64,000 nt of DNA, taken from Micromonospora sp. NBC_01813 (lineage in GTDB: Bacteria; Actinomycetota; Actinomycetes; Mycobacteriales; Micromonosporaceae). The first letter of the stretch is position 1. Each line of letters opens with the position of its first letter. Shown piece by piece: positions 55,742-64,000 of this stretch. The position numbers and the translations under genes were made by a program. Where the stretch lies: the NCBI RefSeq assembly GCF_035917335.1, contig NZ_CP109067.1, positions 2,501-66,500 on the forward strand, given 5' to 3'. The notes beneath the pieces were generated by a model. The model made no database searches and had not been told where the DNA came from. It saw nothing but the letters and a program-made list of their open reading frames with translations.

Positions 55742-56332
55742 TCACTTGATGAAGTTCGCCGACATCGGGTACTTGTACAGCTGGCCCTCGTTGGCCTTCA
55801 CACCTGCGATGACGCCGAAGATGATCTGGATCGCGAAGATGACGAGGCTGGGGATGAAGAGCAGGCACCAGCTGATGAACAGCATCACGAAGGCAATGCC
55901 CGACCAGAGGATCTGGAAGTTCAGCGCGGCCAGTGCGTGCGCCCGTACCGCCGGCGACTGCTGGCCCTTGGCCAGGTAGGCGATCAGCGGGCCGACGAAG
56001 CCGAGCGGCCCGAAGCTGATGAACGCGCCGACCGCGCCGCCGAAGTGGGCGAGCAGCGACCAGGTCTTCTCATCGTTGTTCGCGTAGCCGGGTGGGGGTG
56101 GACCTCCGTACGCCGGACCGCCTGGGGGGTAACCCCCGGGCGGTGGGTAACCCCCGGGCGGTGGATAGCCGCCGGGCGGTGGGTAACTCTCGCCGCCGGG
56201 CGGCGGGTTGTATCCGGGAGAGGAGGCCTCGCCCGGCATCGAGTAGGACGCTGGAGGTGGGGGCGGAGAGGTGGGGTCCGACGGCGTGCCGCCGAAGCCG
56301 CTGTCTCCTGGTGGGCGAGGTGGTTCAGTCAT
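55742..56332 (-). CDS. DUF4870 membrane protein with Pro/Gly-rich N-terminus
   Basis: 196 residues. The first about 88 residues are disordered with PPPGGYPPPGGY repeats. The DUF4870/Tic20-like domain follows: WSLLAHFGGAVGAFISFGPL, VRAHALAALNFQILWSGIAF and LIPSLVIFAIQIIFGVIAG, with about three membrane helices. Function unknown. ATG 56332 was chosen for TACCGT seven bases upstream and because it begins the Pro-rich tail. Confidence 0.9.
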   Translation of the reverse strand: MTEPPRPPGDSGFGGTPSDPTSPPPPPASYSMPGEASSPGYNPPPGGESYPPPGGYPPPGGYPPPGGYPPGGPAYGGPPPPGYANNDEKTWSLLAHFGGAVGAFISFGPLGFVGPLIAYLAKGQQSPAVRAHALAALNFQILWSGIAFVMLFISWCLLFIPSLVIFAIQIIFGVIAGVKANEGQLYKYPMSANFIK

Positions 56333-56339
56333 GCCCGTC

Positions 56340-56345
56340 ACGGTA
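56340..56345 (-). promoter_or_regulatory. -10 element of the DUF4870 gene
   Basis: TACCGT on the minus strand, seven bases before the ATG at 56332. Confidence 0.5.
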
Positions 56346-56535
56346 GGGGGGCGGATCAACCCGTGCCAGCTAGCCCCGCCGACCATTTTGCCGGCCGGGT
56401 AGCTGATCTTCGCTGCCCGGCCGGCTGGGGTCGACCCCAGCCGGCCGGATTCCGTACCGGCGGTATGCGAGCAATAGCCGCATTCGCGGCTCCGTGGGCG
56501 GAACCGATCGTCGCCACCTCGCCGTCGGGGACGTA

Positions 56536-56566
56536 TGCTGGCACTCACAATCGGCGAGTGCCAGCA
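56536..56566 (+). promoter_or_regulatory. CIRCE operator for HrcA
   Basis: TGCTGGCACTC, nine bases, GAGTGCCAGCA: a perfect 11-bp inverted repeat with the CIRCE core CTGGCACTC-N9-GAGTGCCAG. It lies about 95 bp before hrcA. HrcA is known to bind CIRCE and repress heat-shock operons, so hrcA is autoregulated here. Confidence 0.95.
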
Positions 56567-56660
56567 CCCGGGTCGGCCCGTCGTCGACCTCGACCCGAGC
56601 GGCCGACCACGGCGGTCGGCCGACGCCGGTCAGCTGGCTGCCGACATCGGAGGGGGTGAG

Positions 56661-57683
56661 ATGGGTCTCGACGACCGCAAGCTCGACGTACTCCGGGCAA
56701 TTGTCGAGGACTACGTCGCGACCCAGGAGCCGGTGGGCAGCAAAGCCCTCGTCGAACGGCACCAACTCGGCGTCTCGCCGGCTACCGTCCGTAATGACAT
56801 GGCTGTCCTGGAGGACGAGGGGTACATCCGCCAGCCGCACACCAGCGCGGGTCGGGTGCCGACCGACCGTGGGTACCGACTGTTCGTCGACCGGCTCTCC
56901 CGGGTCAAGGCGCTGAGCCCCGCCGAGCGTCGGGCGATCGAGCGGTTTCTGGCCGGGGCGGTGGACCTGGACGACGTGGTACACCGCACGGTGCGGCTGC
57001 TGGCCCAACTGACCCGGCAGGTGGCCGTCGTGCAGTATCCGAGCCTGTCCCGGTCGTCCGTACGGCACCTGGAGCTGGTGCCCATCTCGACGACCCGGCT
57101 GATGCTGGTCCTGATCGTCGACACCGGCCGGGTGGAGCAGCGGCTCGTCGAGTTGCCGGGGCCGATCAGCGCGGAGGACGTGACGGACCTGCGCCGGCTG
57201 GCGAACGAGAAGCTCGACGGGTGTCGGTTGTCCGACACGCCGCCGCTGGTTCAGACACTTGTCGAGGAGGCGCCGCCGGCCCTGCGACCGGCGATGACCA
57301 CGCTGTCGACGGTGCTGTTGGAGACGCTGGTCGAGCGACATGAGGAGCGCATCGCACTGGCGGGGACGGCTAACCTGACCAGAGGGGGACTGCTCGACTT
57401 CCAGGGCTCCCTGCGTCCGATACTGGAGGCACTGGAGGAGGAGGTCATCCTGCTCAAGCTGATCGGTGAGGTCGAGCCGAGCACGCTTCGGGTACGCATC
57501 GGTGACGAAAACGAGATCGACAACCTACGGGCCGCCTCCGTGGTCAGTACCGGTTACGGACCAGGGGTGACCATCGTCGGGGGCCTCGGAGTGCTCGGCC
57601 CGACCCGGATGGACTACCCCGGGACGATCGCCACGGTCCGCGCCGTGGCACGCTACGTCGGCGATCTGCTGGCGCAGAACTGA
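56661..57683 (+). CDS. hrcA: heat-inducible transcription repressor HrcA
   Basis: 340 residues from the ATG at 56661, preceded by GGAGGGGG. Winged helix at the N-terminus: [20 protein letters not shown], then [20 protein letters not shown] and [17 protein letters not shown]. The C-terminal sensing domain ends [20 protein letters not shown], then [19 protein letters not shown]. Represses the CIRCE-controlled genes when GroEL is free. Longer in-frame readings begin inside CIRCE and were rejected. Confidence 0.97.
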   Translation: MGLDDRKLDVLRAIVEDYVATQEPVGSKALVERHQLGVSPATVRNDMAVLEDEGYIRQPHTSAGRVPTDRGYRLFVDRLSRVKALSPAERRAIERFLAGAVDLDDVVHRTVRLLAQLTRQVAVVQYPSLSRSSVRHLELVPISTTRLMLVLIVDTGRVEQRLVELPGPISAEDVTDLRRLANEKLDGCRLSDTPPLVQTLVEEAPPALRPAMTTLSTVLLETLVERHEERIALAGTANLTRGGLLDFQGSLRPILEALEEEVILLKLIGEVEPSTLRVRIGDENEIDNLRAASVVSTGYGPGVTIVGGLGVLGPTRMDYPGTIATVRAVARYVGDLLAQN

Positions 57684-57750
57684 CCGGCGATCAGGGAAAC
57701 GACCCGGCGAACTGCACATGCGAGACTGACACATGAGGACACCAGACGCA

Positions 57751-58884
57751 GTGGCCAAGGACTATTACGGGATTCTCGGCGTGAGCCGGGACGCCTCGGC
57801 TGACGACATCAAGCGGGCCTATCGCAAGCTGGCTCGGCAGTTCCACCCGGACGTGAATCCGGACCCGGCGGCGGCCGAAAAGTTCAAGGACATCAACGCC
57901 GCGTACGAGGTGCTCTCCGACGACCAGAAGCGGCAGATCGTCGACCTCGGCGGCGACCCGCTCGCGCCAGGCGGCGGTCCGGGCGGTGGTCCCGGCGGAG
58001 CCGGACCATTCGTCGGCTTCCAGGACATCATGGACGCCTTCTTCGGTGCCGCCGCCGGCTCGCGCGGGCCCCGCTCGCGTACCCGTCCGGGCGCCGACGC
58101 CATCCTGCGCCTCGAACTCGACCTGACCGAGACCGCGTTCGGCGTCGAGGCGCCGATCACCGTCGACACGGCGGTCATCTGCACCACCTGCACCGGTGCC
58201 GGCACCAGCGCCGGCACCCACCTGGCGACCTGCGAGGCGTGTGGCGGCCGGGGCGAGGTCCAGTCGGTCCAGCGGACCTTCCTCGGCCAGGTCGTCTCGT
58301 CCCGGCCCTGCGTCGCCTGCCAGGGCTACGGCACGGTCATCCCGCACCCCTGCGCGACCTGCGCCGGCGACGGCCGGGTCCGCACCCGGCGTTCGCTGAC
58401 CGTCAAGATCCCCGCCGGGGTCGAGGACGGCATGCGGATCCGGCTCGCCCAGCAGGGCGAGGTCGGCCCGGGCGGCGGCACCGCCGGGGACCTGTACGTC
58501 GAGATCCACGAGCGGCCGCACGACGTCTACTCCCGTAAGGGCGACGACCTGCACTGCCGGGTCACCGTGCCGATGACCGCGGCGGCCCTGGGCACCCGGC
58601 TGACCATCCGCACGCTGGACAGCGACGAGCCGGTCGACGTCAAGCCGGGCACCCAGCCCGGTGCCACGCTGCGGCTGCGCGGTCGCGGCGTGCCGCACCT
58701 GCGCGGCACCGGCCGCGGTGACCTGTACGTGCACCTCGACGTGCGTACCCCGACCAAGCTCAGCGACGAGCAGGAGCGCACCCTGCGTGAGTTCGCGAAG
58801 GCGCGCGGCGAGGAGGTCGCCGAGCTGTCCAAGCAGGGCGGCTTCTTCTCCCGGATGCGCGACGCGTTCAACGGACACGGCTGA
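57751..58884 (+). CDS. dnaJ: chaperone DnaJ (DnaJ2)
   Basis: 377 residues from the GTG at 57751. J domain: [23 protein letters not shown] motif in [10 protein letters not shown] Gly-rich region and four zinc repeats follow ([32 protein letters not shown]), then the beta C-terminal substrate-binding domain. DnaK co-chaperone. The ATG at 57733 would add six residues; the family begins AKDYYGIL. In one heat-shock operon with hrcA, but no second CIRCE was found. Confidence 0.95.
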   Translation: MAKDYYGILGVSRDASADDIKRAYRKLARQFHPDVNPDPAAAEKFKDINAAYEVLSDDQKRQIVDLGGDPLAPGGGPGGGPGGAGPFVGFQDIMDAFFGAAAGSRGPRSRTRPGADAILRLELDLTETAFGVEAPITVDTAVICTTCTGAGTSAGTHLATCEACGGRGEVQSVQRTFLGQVVSSRPCVACQGYGTVIPHPCATCAGDGRVRTRRSLTVKIPAGVEDGMRIRLAQQGEVGPGGGTAGDLYVEIHERPHDVYSRKGDDLHCRVTVPMTAAALGTRLTIRTLDSDEPVDVKPGTQPGATLRLRGRGVPHLRGTGRGDLYVHLDVRTPTKLSDEQERTLREFAKARGEEVAELSKQGGFFSRMRDAFNGHG

Positions 58885-58929
58885 CCCACGGCGGGCCGAG
58901 TTGCCGACCGACGCGGGACCTGACCAGAC

Positions 58930-59673
58930 GTGAGCGCGCCGTTGTTCGTCGTCGAACGGTTGCCGGCCGGGCCGACCTACACCCTCGACGGGCCGGAGGG
59001 CCGGCACGCCGCCACCGTCACCCGGCTGCGGGCGGGGGAGTCGGTGCTGCTCGCCGACGGGCGCGGTGGCATCGCACACGCCGTCGTGGCGCAGGCCGGC
59101 CGGCACAGCCTCGACCTGCGGATCGTCCACACCGACTTCACGGCCGCCGCCGACCCCCGGCTGGTCGTCGTCCAGGGCATCGCCAAGGGCGACCGGGGCG
59201 AGCTGGCGGTGCAGGCGATGACCGAGGTCGGCGTGGACGAGATCGTGCCGTGGGCGGCGGTCAGATCGGTGACCCGCTGGCGCGACGACCGTGGCGTCCG
59301 GTCCCGGCAGCGTTGGGTCAGCACCGCCCGTGAGGCGGCCAAGCAGGCCCGCCGGGCGTGGCTGCCGGCGATCGGCGGATCGGATCAGATACCCGCCGAG
59401 TCGACGGCGGCGGTGGCCGCCCGACTGTCCGCCGCGACCGCGGCCTTCGTCCTGCACGAGTCGGCGGAGCAGCGGCTGGCCGGGGCCGACCTGCCGACCA
59501 CCGGATCGGTGCTGCTCGTGGTGGGCCCGGAAGGCGGCATCGACGATGCGGAGTTGACCGCGTTCACCGCCGCCGGCGCCCGGGTGGTCCGGCTCGGCGA
59601 GCAGGTGCTGCGGACCTCCACCGCGGGGGTCGCCGCGCTCGCGGTGCTCTGCGCACGTCTGGGCCGCTGGTAG
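58930..59673 (+). CDS. rsmE: 16S rRNA (uracil1498-N3)-methyltransferase
   Basis: 247 residues. The SPOUT-type RsmE fold: N-terminal PUA-like part (GPEGRHAATVTRLRAGESVL), QGIAKGDRGELAVQAMTEVG, then VLLVVGPEGGIDDAELTAFT and VRLGEQVLRTSTAGVAALAV, the SAM-binding knot. Methylates U1498 in the decoding region. GTG start without a strong SD. It follows dnaJ by 45 bp. Confidence 0.95.
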   Translation: MSAPLFVVERLPAGPTYTLDGPEGRHAATVTRLRAGESVLLADGRGGIAHAVVAQAGRHSLDLRIVHTDFTAAADPRLVVVQGIAKGDRGELAVQAMTEVGVDEIVPWAAVRSVTRWRDDRGVRSRQRWVSTAREAAKQARRAWLPAIGGSDQIPAESTAAVAARLSAATAAFVLHESAEQRLAGADLPTTGSVLLVVGPEGGIDDAELTAFTAAGARVVRLGEQVLRTSTAGVAALAVLCARLGRW

Positions 59674-59723
59674 CCGCTGCGGGTGGGTCAGCCGCTGGTA
59701 GCGGTCGCGCACCGGCTGGCCGA

Positions 59724-59729
59724 TACCAT
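59724..59729 (+). promoter_or_regulatory. -10 element of leaderless HIT gene
   Basis: TACCAT, seven bases, then the GTG at 59737. No SD. Confidence 0.5.
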
Positions 59730-59736
59730 CCGTGAC

Positions 59737-60087
59737 GTGAGTGACAACTGTGTCTTCTGCCGGATCGCCGCCGGTGAGCTGCCGACCACCCTGGTGCACG
59801 AGAGCCGACACACGGTCGCCTTCCGGGATCTCCACCCGCAGGCACCGACCCATGTGCTGGTCATCCCGAAAGCGCACCACACCGACGTCGCGGCGCTGGC
59901 CGCGGCGGACCCGGCGGCGGCCGGGGAGGTGCTGGTCACCGCAGCGGCGGTGGCGCAGGCCGAAGGGCTCGCGGCGGACGGATTCCGGCTGATCTTCAAC
60001 ACCGGCCGGTACGCCGGTCAGGAAGTCTTCCACGTGCACGCCCACGTGCTCGGCGGTGCGCCGCTCGGTCCGATGCTCTCCCGCTGA
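59737..60087 (+). CDS. HIT family hydrolase (HinT-like)
   Basis: 116 residues from the GTG at 59737. DNCVFCRIAAGELPTTLVHE at the N-terminus and the histidine triad HVHAHVLGG at the end define the Hint branch, purine nucleoside phosphoramidases. Position in the hrcA operon region is conserved in actinobacteria. The longer reading from 59683 was rejected in favour of the leaderless -10 geometry and the family start. Confidence 0.94.
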   Translation: MSDNCVFCRIAAGELPTTLVHESRHTVAFRDLHPQAPTHVLVIPKAHHTDVAALAAADPAAAGEVLVTAAAVAQAEGLAADGFRLIFNTGRYAGQEVFHVHAHVLGGAPLGPMLSR

Positions 60088-60139
60088 GGCTCCGCGCTTG
60101 TCCGCTGAGGCTCCGCGCTGTCCCGCTGACGCTCGCCGC
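60081..60139 (+). repeat. 21-bp tandem repeats at the end of the HIT gene
   Basis: Two near-identical 21-bp units (60081-60101, 60102-60122) and a degenerate third. They include the HIT stop codon (TGA at 60085-60087). The rest of the stretch up to phoH at 60266 holds a TACGAT hexamer at 60180-60185 that may be a -10 box for phoH. Confidence 0.6.
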
Positions 60140-60265
60140 CGGCGGCGGAAATGGAGCCGGTGCGTCCAGCGTTGACCAGATACGATGGGCGCAATCCGCT
60201 CGTCGCGGCCATCCCGGTCGTGGCGCTGAGATGGAAGCAGGTGCGAAAGGCCGTCAGGCCGACCC

Positions 60266-61327
<1,062 letters not shown>

Positions 61328-61344
61328 AGCCTCAGGAGAGACAC

Positions 61345-61812
61345 GTGTCCATCGAGATCGCCAACGAGTCCGGAGTCGACGTCGACACCGACGCGGTGCT
61401 CGCCGTCGCCCGTCACGCGCTGGACGAGATGGGCGTCAACCCGCTCGCTGAGCTGTCGGTGCTCCTCGTCGACCAGGACTACATGGCGGAGCTCAACCAC
61501 CGGTGGATGGGTGGCGACGGCCCGACCGACGTGCTCGCCTTCCCGATGGACGAAGGCAGCGTCGATCACGGCCCGGGTGAGGCCAGCGCGGGGGAGCCGG
61601 GGCTGCTCGGCGACATCGTCCTGTGCCCGGAGGTGGCCGCCAAGCAGGCCGCCACCGCCGGGCACGCCGCCGCCGACGAGTTGCATCTGCTCACCGTGCA
61701 CGGGGTGCTGCACCTGCTCGGCTACGACCACGCCGAGCCGGACGAGGAACGTGAGATGTTCGAACTGCAGGCTCGCCTGCTCTACAGCTGGAAGGAAGCC
61801 CGGGCCAAGTGA
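61345..61812 (+). CDS. ybeY: endoribonuclease YbeY
   Basis: 155 residues. The metal site is [11 protein letters not shown] (HxxxHxxxxxH). Other landmarks are [20 protein letters not shown] and [10 protein letters not shown]. Zinc-dependent single-strand endonuclease needed for 16S rRNA 3' maturation and ribosome quality control. GTG start. The stop overlaps the next gene (GTGA). Confidence 0.96.
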   Translation: MSIEIANESGVDVDTDAVLAVARHALDEMGVNPLAELSVLLVDQDYMAELNHRWMGGDGPTDVLAFPMDEGSVDHGPGEASAGEPGLLGDIVLCPEVAAKQAATAGHAAADELHLLTVHGVLHLLGYDHAEPDEEREMFELQARLLYSWKEARAK

Positions 61813-63224
61813 ACCCCGGCCATACGTCCGGCACCCCGCTGGCCGCCCTCGGCGGCGCGGCGGGGCTGCCGGACCTGCAGTTGCTGTTCATCGCGGCCGC
61901 ACTCGTGGTGCTGGCCGGGATCATCGCCATGACCGAGGCGGCGCTGGTCGTCGTCTCGCCGGCCCGGGCCGTCGAGATGGCCCGCGACGGCAGCCGCAGC
62001 GCCCGCGCCCTGCAGTCGGTGGCCGCGGACGCCGTACGGCATCTCAACCTGTTGCTCCTGCTCCGCCTGCTCTGCGAGTTGACCGCCACCACCCTGGTCG
62101 CGCTGGTCGCCGTCGACACCTTCGGTGCCGGCTGGACGGCCGCGCTGGTGACCGCCGGTGCGATGACGGTGGTGAGCTTCGTGGTGGTCGGCGTCGGCCC
62201 ACGGACGGTCGGACGGCAACACGCCTTCGTGGTGGCCCGGGCGACCGCGCCGCTGGTCCGTGGCCTCGGCCGGGCGTTGAACCCGTTGGCGTCCCTGCTG
62301 ATTCTGATCGGCAACGCGGTCACTCCAGGCAAGGGCTTCCGGGAAGGCCCGTTCGCCACCCAGATCGAGCTCCGTGAGCTCGTCGACCTGGCCGAGCAGC
62401 GTGGCGTGGTCGAGCACGGCGAGCGGCAGATGATCCATTCGGTCTTCGCGCTCGGTGACACCATCGCCCGGGAGGTGATGGTGCCGCGAACCGAGATGGT
62501 GTGGATCGAGCGCCACAAGACGTCACGCCAGGCCCTGGCGCTGTTCATGCGGTCGGGTTTCTCCCGGATTCCGGTGATCGGCGAGAACGTCGACGACGTG
62601 GTCGGGATCATCTACCTCAAGGACGTCGTCCGCCTCGCGCAGGCGGCGGGGTCGGGGGACGACGACACGCCCGTGGCCGACGTGATGCGTCCGGCGACCT
62701 TCGTGCCGGAGTCGAAGCCGGTGGACGACCTGCTCTCCGAGATGCAGGCCGCCCGTACCCACCTGGTGGTGGTCGTCGACGAGTACGGCGGCACCGGTGG
62801 TCTGGTCACCATCGAGGACATCCTCGAGGAGATCGTCGGCGAGATCACCGACGAGTACGATGTCGAACGGCCACCGGTCGAGCGGCTCGACGACGGCCGG
62901 GTACGGGTGACCGCCCGGCTGCCGGTCGAGGACCTCGGCGAGCTGTTCGACGTCGAGGTGTCCGACGACGAGGTGGAAACGGTCGGCGGGCTGATGGCAC
63001 ACATGCTCGGGCGGGTCCCGATCCCGGGCGCGGAGGTCACCGTCGCCGGTCTGCAACTGATCGCCGAAGGCACCACCGGCCGGCGAAACCGGGTGGACAC
63101 CGTCCTGGTGGCTCCGGTCGGCGTCCGGCCGGCGGAGCCGACCGGCCACGGCCACTCCGACCGGGAGGACCACCGGTCCGCCGGAAACGACCCATCGAAG
63201 GAAAGGCAGCACGCCGATGCCTGA
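61809..63224 (+). CDS. CNNM/HlyC-CorC family transporter with CBS domains
   Basis: 471 residues. DUF21/CNNM membrane domain at about 20-180 ([20 protein letters not shown] and further helices), two CBS motifs at about 205-325 ([80 protein letters not shown]), and a CorC_HlyC domain near 345-430. Thought to export or regulate Mg2+/Co2+. The gene is coupled to ybeY and, 8 bases into its own end, to the next gene. Confidence 0.93.
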   Translation: MNPGHTSGTPLAALGGAAGLPDLQLLFIAAALVVLAGIIAMTEAALVVVSPARAVEMARDGSRSARALQSVAADAVRHLNLLLLLRLLCELTATTLVALVAVDTFGAGWTAALVTAGAMTVVSFVVVGVGPRTVGRQHAFVVARATAPLVRGLGRALNPLASLLILIGNAVTPGKGFREGPFATQIELRELVDLAEQRGVVEHGERQMIHSVFALGDTIAREVMVPRTEMVWIERHKTSRQALALFMRSGFSRIPVIGENVDDVVGIIYLKDVVRLAQAAGSGDDDTPVADVMRPATFVPESKPVDDLLSEMQAARTHLVVVVDEYGGTGGLVTIEDILEEIVGEITDEYDVERPPVERLDDGRVRVTARLPVEDLGELFDVEVSDDEVETVGGLMAHMLGRVPIPGAEVTVAGLQLIAEGTTGRRNRVDTVLVAPVGVRPAEPTGHGHSDREDHRSAGNDPSKERQHADA

Positions 63225-63594
63225 GTCGCCGACCGCTTCCGCCGGGGCGGATGCCACGGCACCGCTCAGCGCCGAGGACGCCAAGTTGGTGGTGCTCGCG
63301 CGAGGAGCGCGGGCCCGGATCAGCGCGGTCGAGGGTGCCGCCGTACGGGACCAGGATGGCCGGACCTACGCGGGTGCGAACGTCACGCTGCCGTCGCTGA
63401 CCTTGACCGCGCTGCAGTTGGCGGTGGCGTCGGCGGTCGCGTCCGGCGCGACCCGGCTGGAGGCGGCTGCCGTGGTCACCGAGGCATCCACCCTGGACGG
63501 TGCCGGTCACGCGGTGGTGCGTGACCTGGCGGTCGACGCACCGGTGCACGTCGCCGCCCCGGACGGGACACTGCTGGGCACGGTGCGCCAGTGA
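63217..63594 (+). CDS. cytidine-deaminase-like protein lacking zinc ligands
   Basis: 125 residues. The fold resembles a cytidine deaminase ([60 protein letters not shown]), but the expected zinc-binding and catalytic motifs are missing: no [H/C]AE after the GAN strand and no PCxxC further on, where the alpha-helix residues read TALQLA and ASTLDG. It should therefore be inactive as a deaminase and may have a structural or regulatory role. ATG at 63217 overlaps the upstream stop by 8 bp; stop overlaps era (GTGA). Confidence 0.8.
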   Translation: MPESPTASAGADATAPLSAEDAKLVVLARGARARISAVEGAAVRDQDGRTYAGANVTLPSLTLTALQLAVASAVASGATRLEAAAVVTEASTLDGAGHAVVRDLAVDAPVHVAAPDGTLLGTVRQ

Positions 63595-64000
63595 GCTCCC
63601 GTAGGTCGTCGCCGTCGCACGGGTTGATGCCCGTCGACGGCACCCAGCCGGGGTTCCGGGCCGGCTTCGCCTGCTTCGTCGGGCGGCCCAACGCCGGCAA
63701 GTCCACCCTGACGAACGCGATCATCGGTCAGAAGATCGCGATCACCTCCAGCAAGCCGCAGACCACCCGGCACGTGATCCGGGGCGTGCTGCACCGCCCG
63801 CAGTCGCAGGTCGTGCTGGTCGACACGCCGGGGCTGCACCGCCCCCGGACGTTACTCGGCGAGCGCCTCAACGACCTGGTGCGGCAGACCTGGAGCGAGG
63901 TCGACGTGATCGGCCTCTGTATTCCCGCCGACGAGGCGATCGGCCGTGGTGACCGGTTCATCACGGGCGAGATCGCCGAGCTCAAGGCGACCGTACTGGC
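63591..64000 (+). CDS. era: GTPase Era, 3' part outside the window
   Basis: The first 136 codons are present. G1 is GRPNAGKSTL in GFACFVGRPNAGKSTLTN, then QTTRHVIRG (G2) and DTPGLHRPRTLLGERLND (G3). Era binds the 16S rRNA 3' end and helps 30S assembly, matching the neighbours ybeY and phoH. The GTG at 63591 overlaps the previous stop by four bases. A second in-frame ATG at 63627 lies closer to the usual N-terminus, so the first 12 residues are uncertain. Confidence 0.95.
   Translation, partial: MSSRRSSPSHGLMPVDGTQPGFRAGFACFVGRPNAGKSTLTNAIIGQKIAITSSKPQTTRHVIRGVLHRPQSQVVLVDTPGLHRPRTLLGERLNDLVRQTWSEVDVIGLCIPADEAIGRGDRFITGEIAELKATVL

Overview
The window is chromosomal DNA of a high-GC actinomycete, most likely a member of the Micromonosporaceae. 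Supporting evidence: very GC-rich third codon positions, GTG starts and GTGA/ATGA stop-start overlaps, the roughly 100-nt actinobacterial insertion in domain III of the 23S rRNA, a translational T-box before ileS, a CIRCE element before hrcA, and conserved actinobacterial neighbourhoods (rplU-rpmA-obgE, nadD-rsfS, hrcA-dnaJ-rsmE, phoH-ybeY-era). The family assignment is an inference from gene order and protein style.

Layout. 1-2.9 kb: 3' part of a 23S rRNA gene, 5S rRNA and a strong rrn terminator. 3-10.4 kb: a membrane protein of unknown role, valS-folC-DUF4233, a membrane-anchored VOC fusion protein, and ndk. 10.5-16.4 kb: PhoD-type phosphatase, T-box-controlled ileS, and an acyltransferase. 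16.4-26.5 kb: a paralogue of the first membrane protein, then a radical SAM protein (TIGR03960-like) and its TIGR03936-like partner, rne, rplU, rpmA and obgE. 26.5-36.4 kb: an accessory zone between obgE and pepN/nadD. It holds GNAT, a membrane/XRE/oxidoreductase cassette with repeated TTTAC operators, methyltransferases, an AraC/VOC pair, and a module of Scr1-type XRE regulators with DUF397 partners. That module has been duplicated, truncated and hit by a 1,022-bp IS982-like element, which splits a VOC gene and leaves a CTAG target duplication. 36.4-51.4 kb: pepN, nadD, rsfS, a phosphatase, DegV, comEA-comEC, holA, rpsT, a phosphotransferase-like gene, lepA, a Nudix gene and a GlsB-type stress protein. 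51.5-56.3 kb: PhyH dioxygenase, a lysozyme-like exported protein, enoyl-CoA hydratase, hemW and a DUF4870 protein. 56.5-64 kb: CIRCE-hrcA-dnaJ-rsmE-HIT and phoH-ybeY-CNNM transporter-CDA-like-era, with era running off the window.

The core is translation and RNA metabolism: tRNA charging, ribosome assembly GTPases, rRNA maturation and methylation, RNase E, ribosomal proteins, and heat-shock control. A recurrent regulatory architecture appears: in more than a dozen genes a -10 hexamer (mostly TANNNT) ends exactly 6, sometimes 7, bases before the start codon, the geometry of leaderless mRNAs. Elsewhere genes are tightly coupled by 4-base overlaps.

No single undescribed system is proven here. 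The best candidates for a second look are the membrane/XRE/oxidoreductase cassette with its operator repeats, the two paralogous WADHGS membrane proteins, the membrane-VOC fusion, two possible AUC start codons, and the face-to-face enoyl-CoA hydratase/hemW promoters. No tRNA genes, CRISPR arrays, prophage genes or replication origin were seen.
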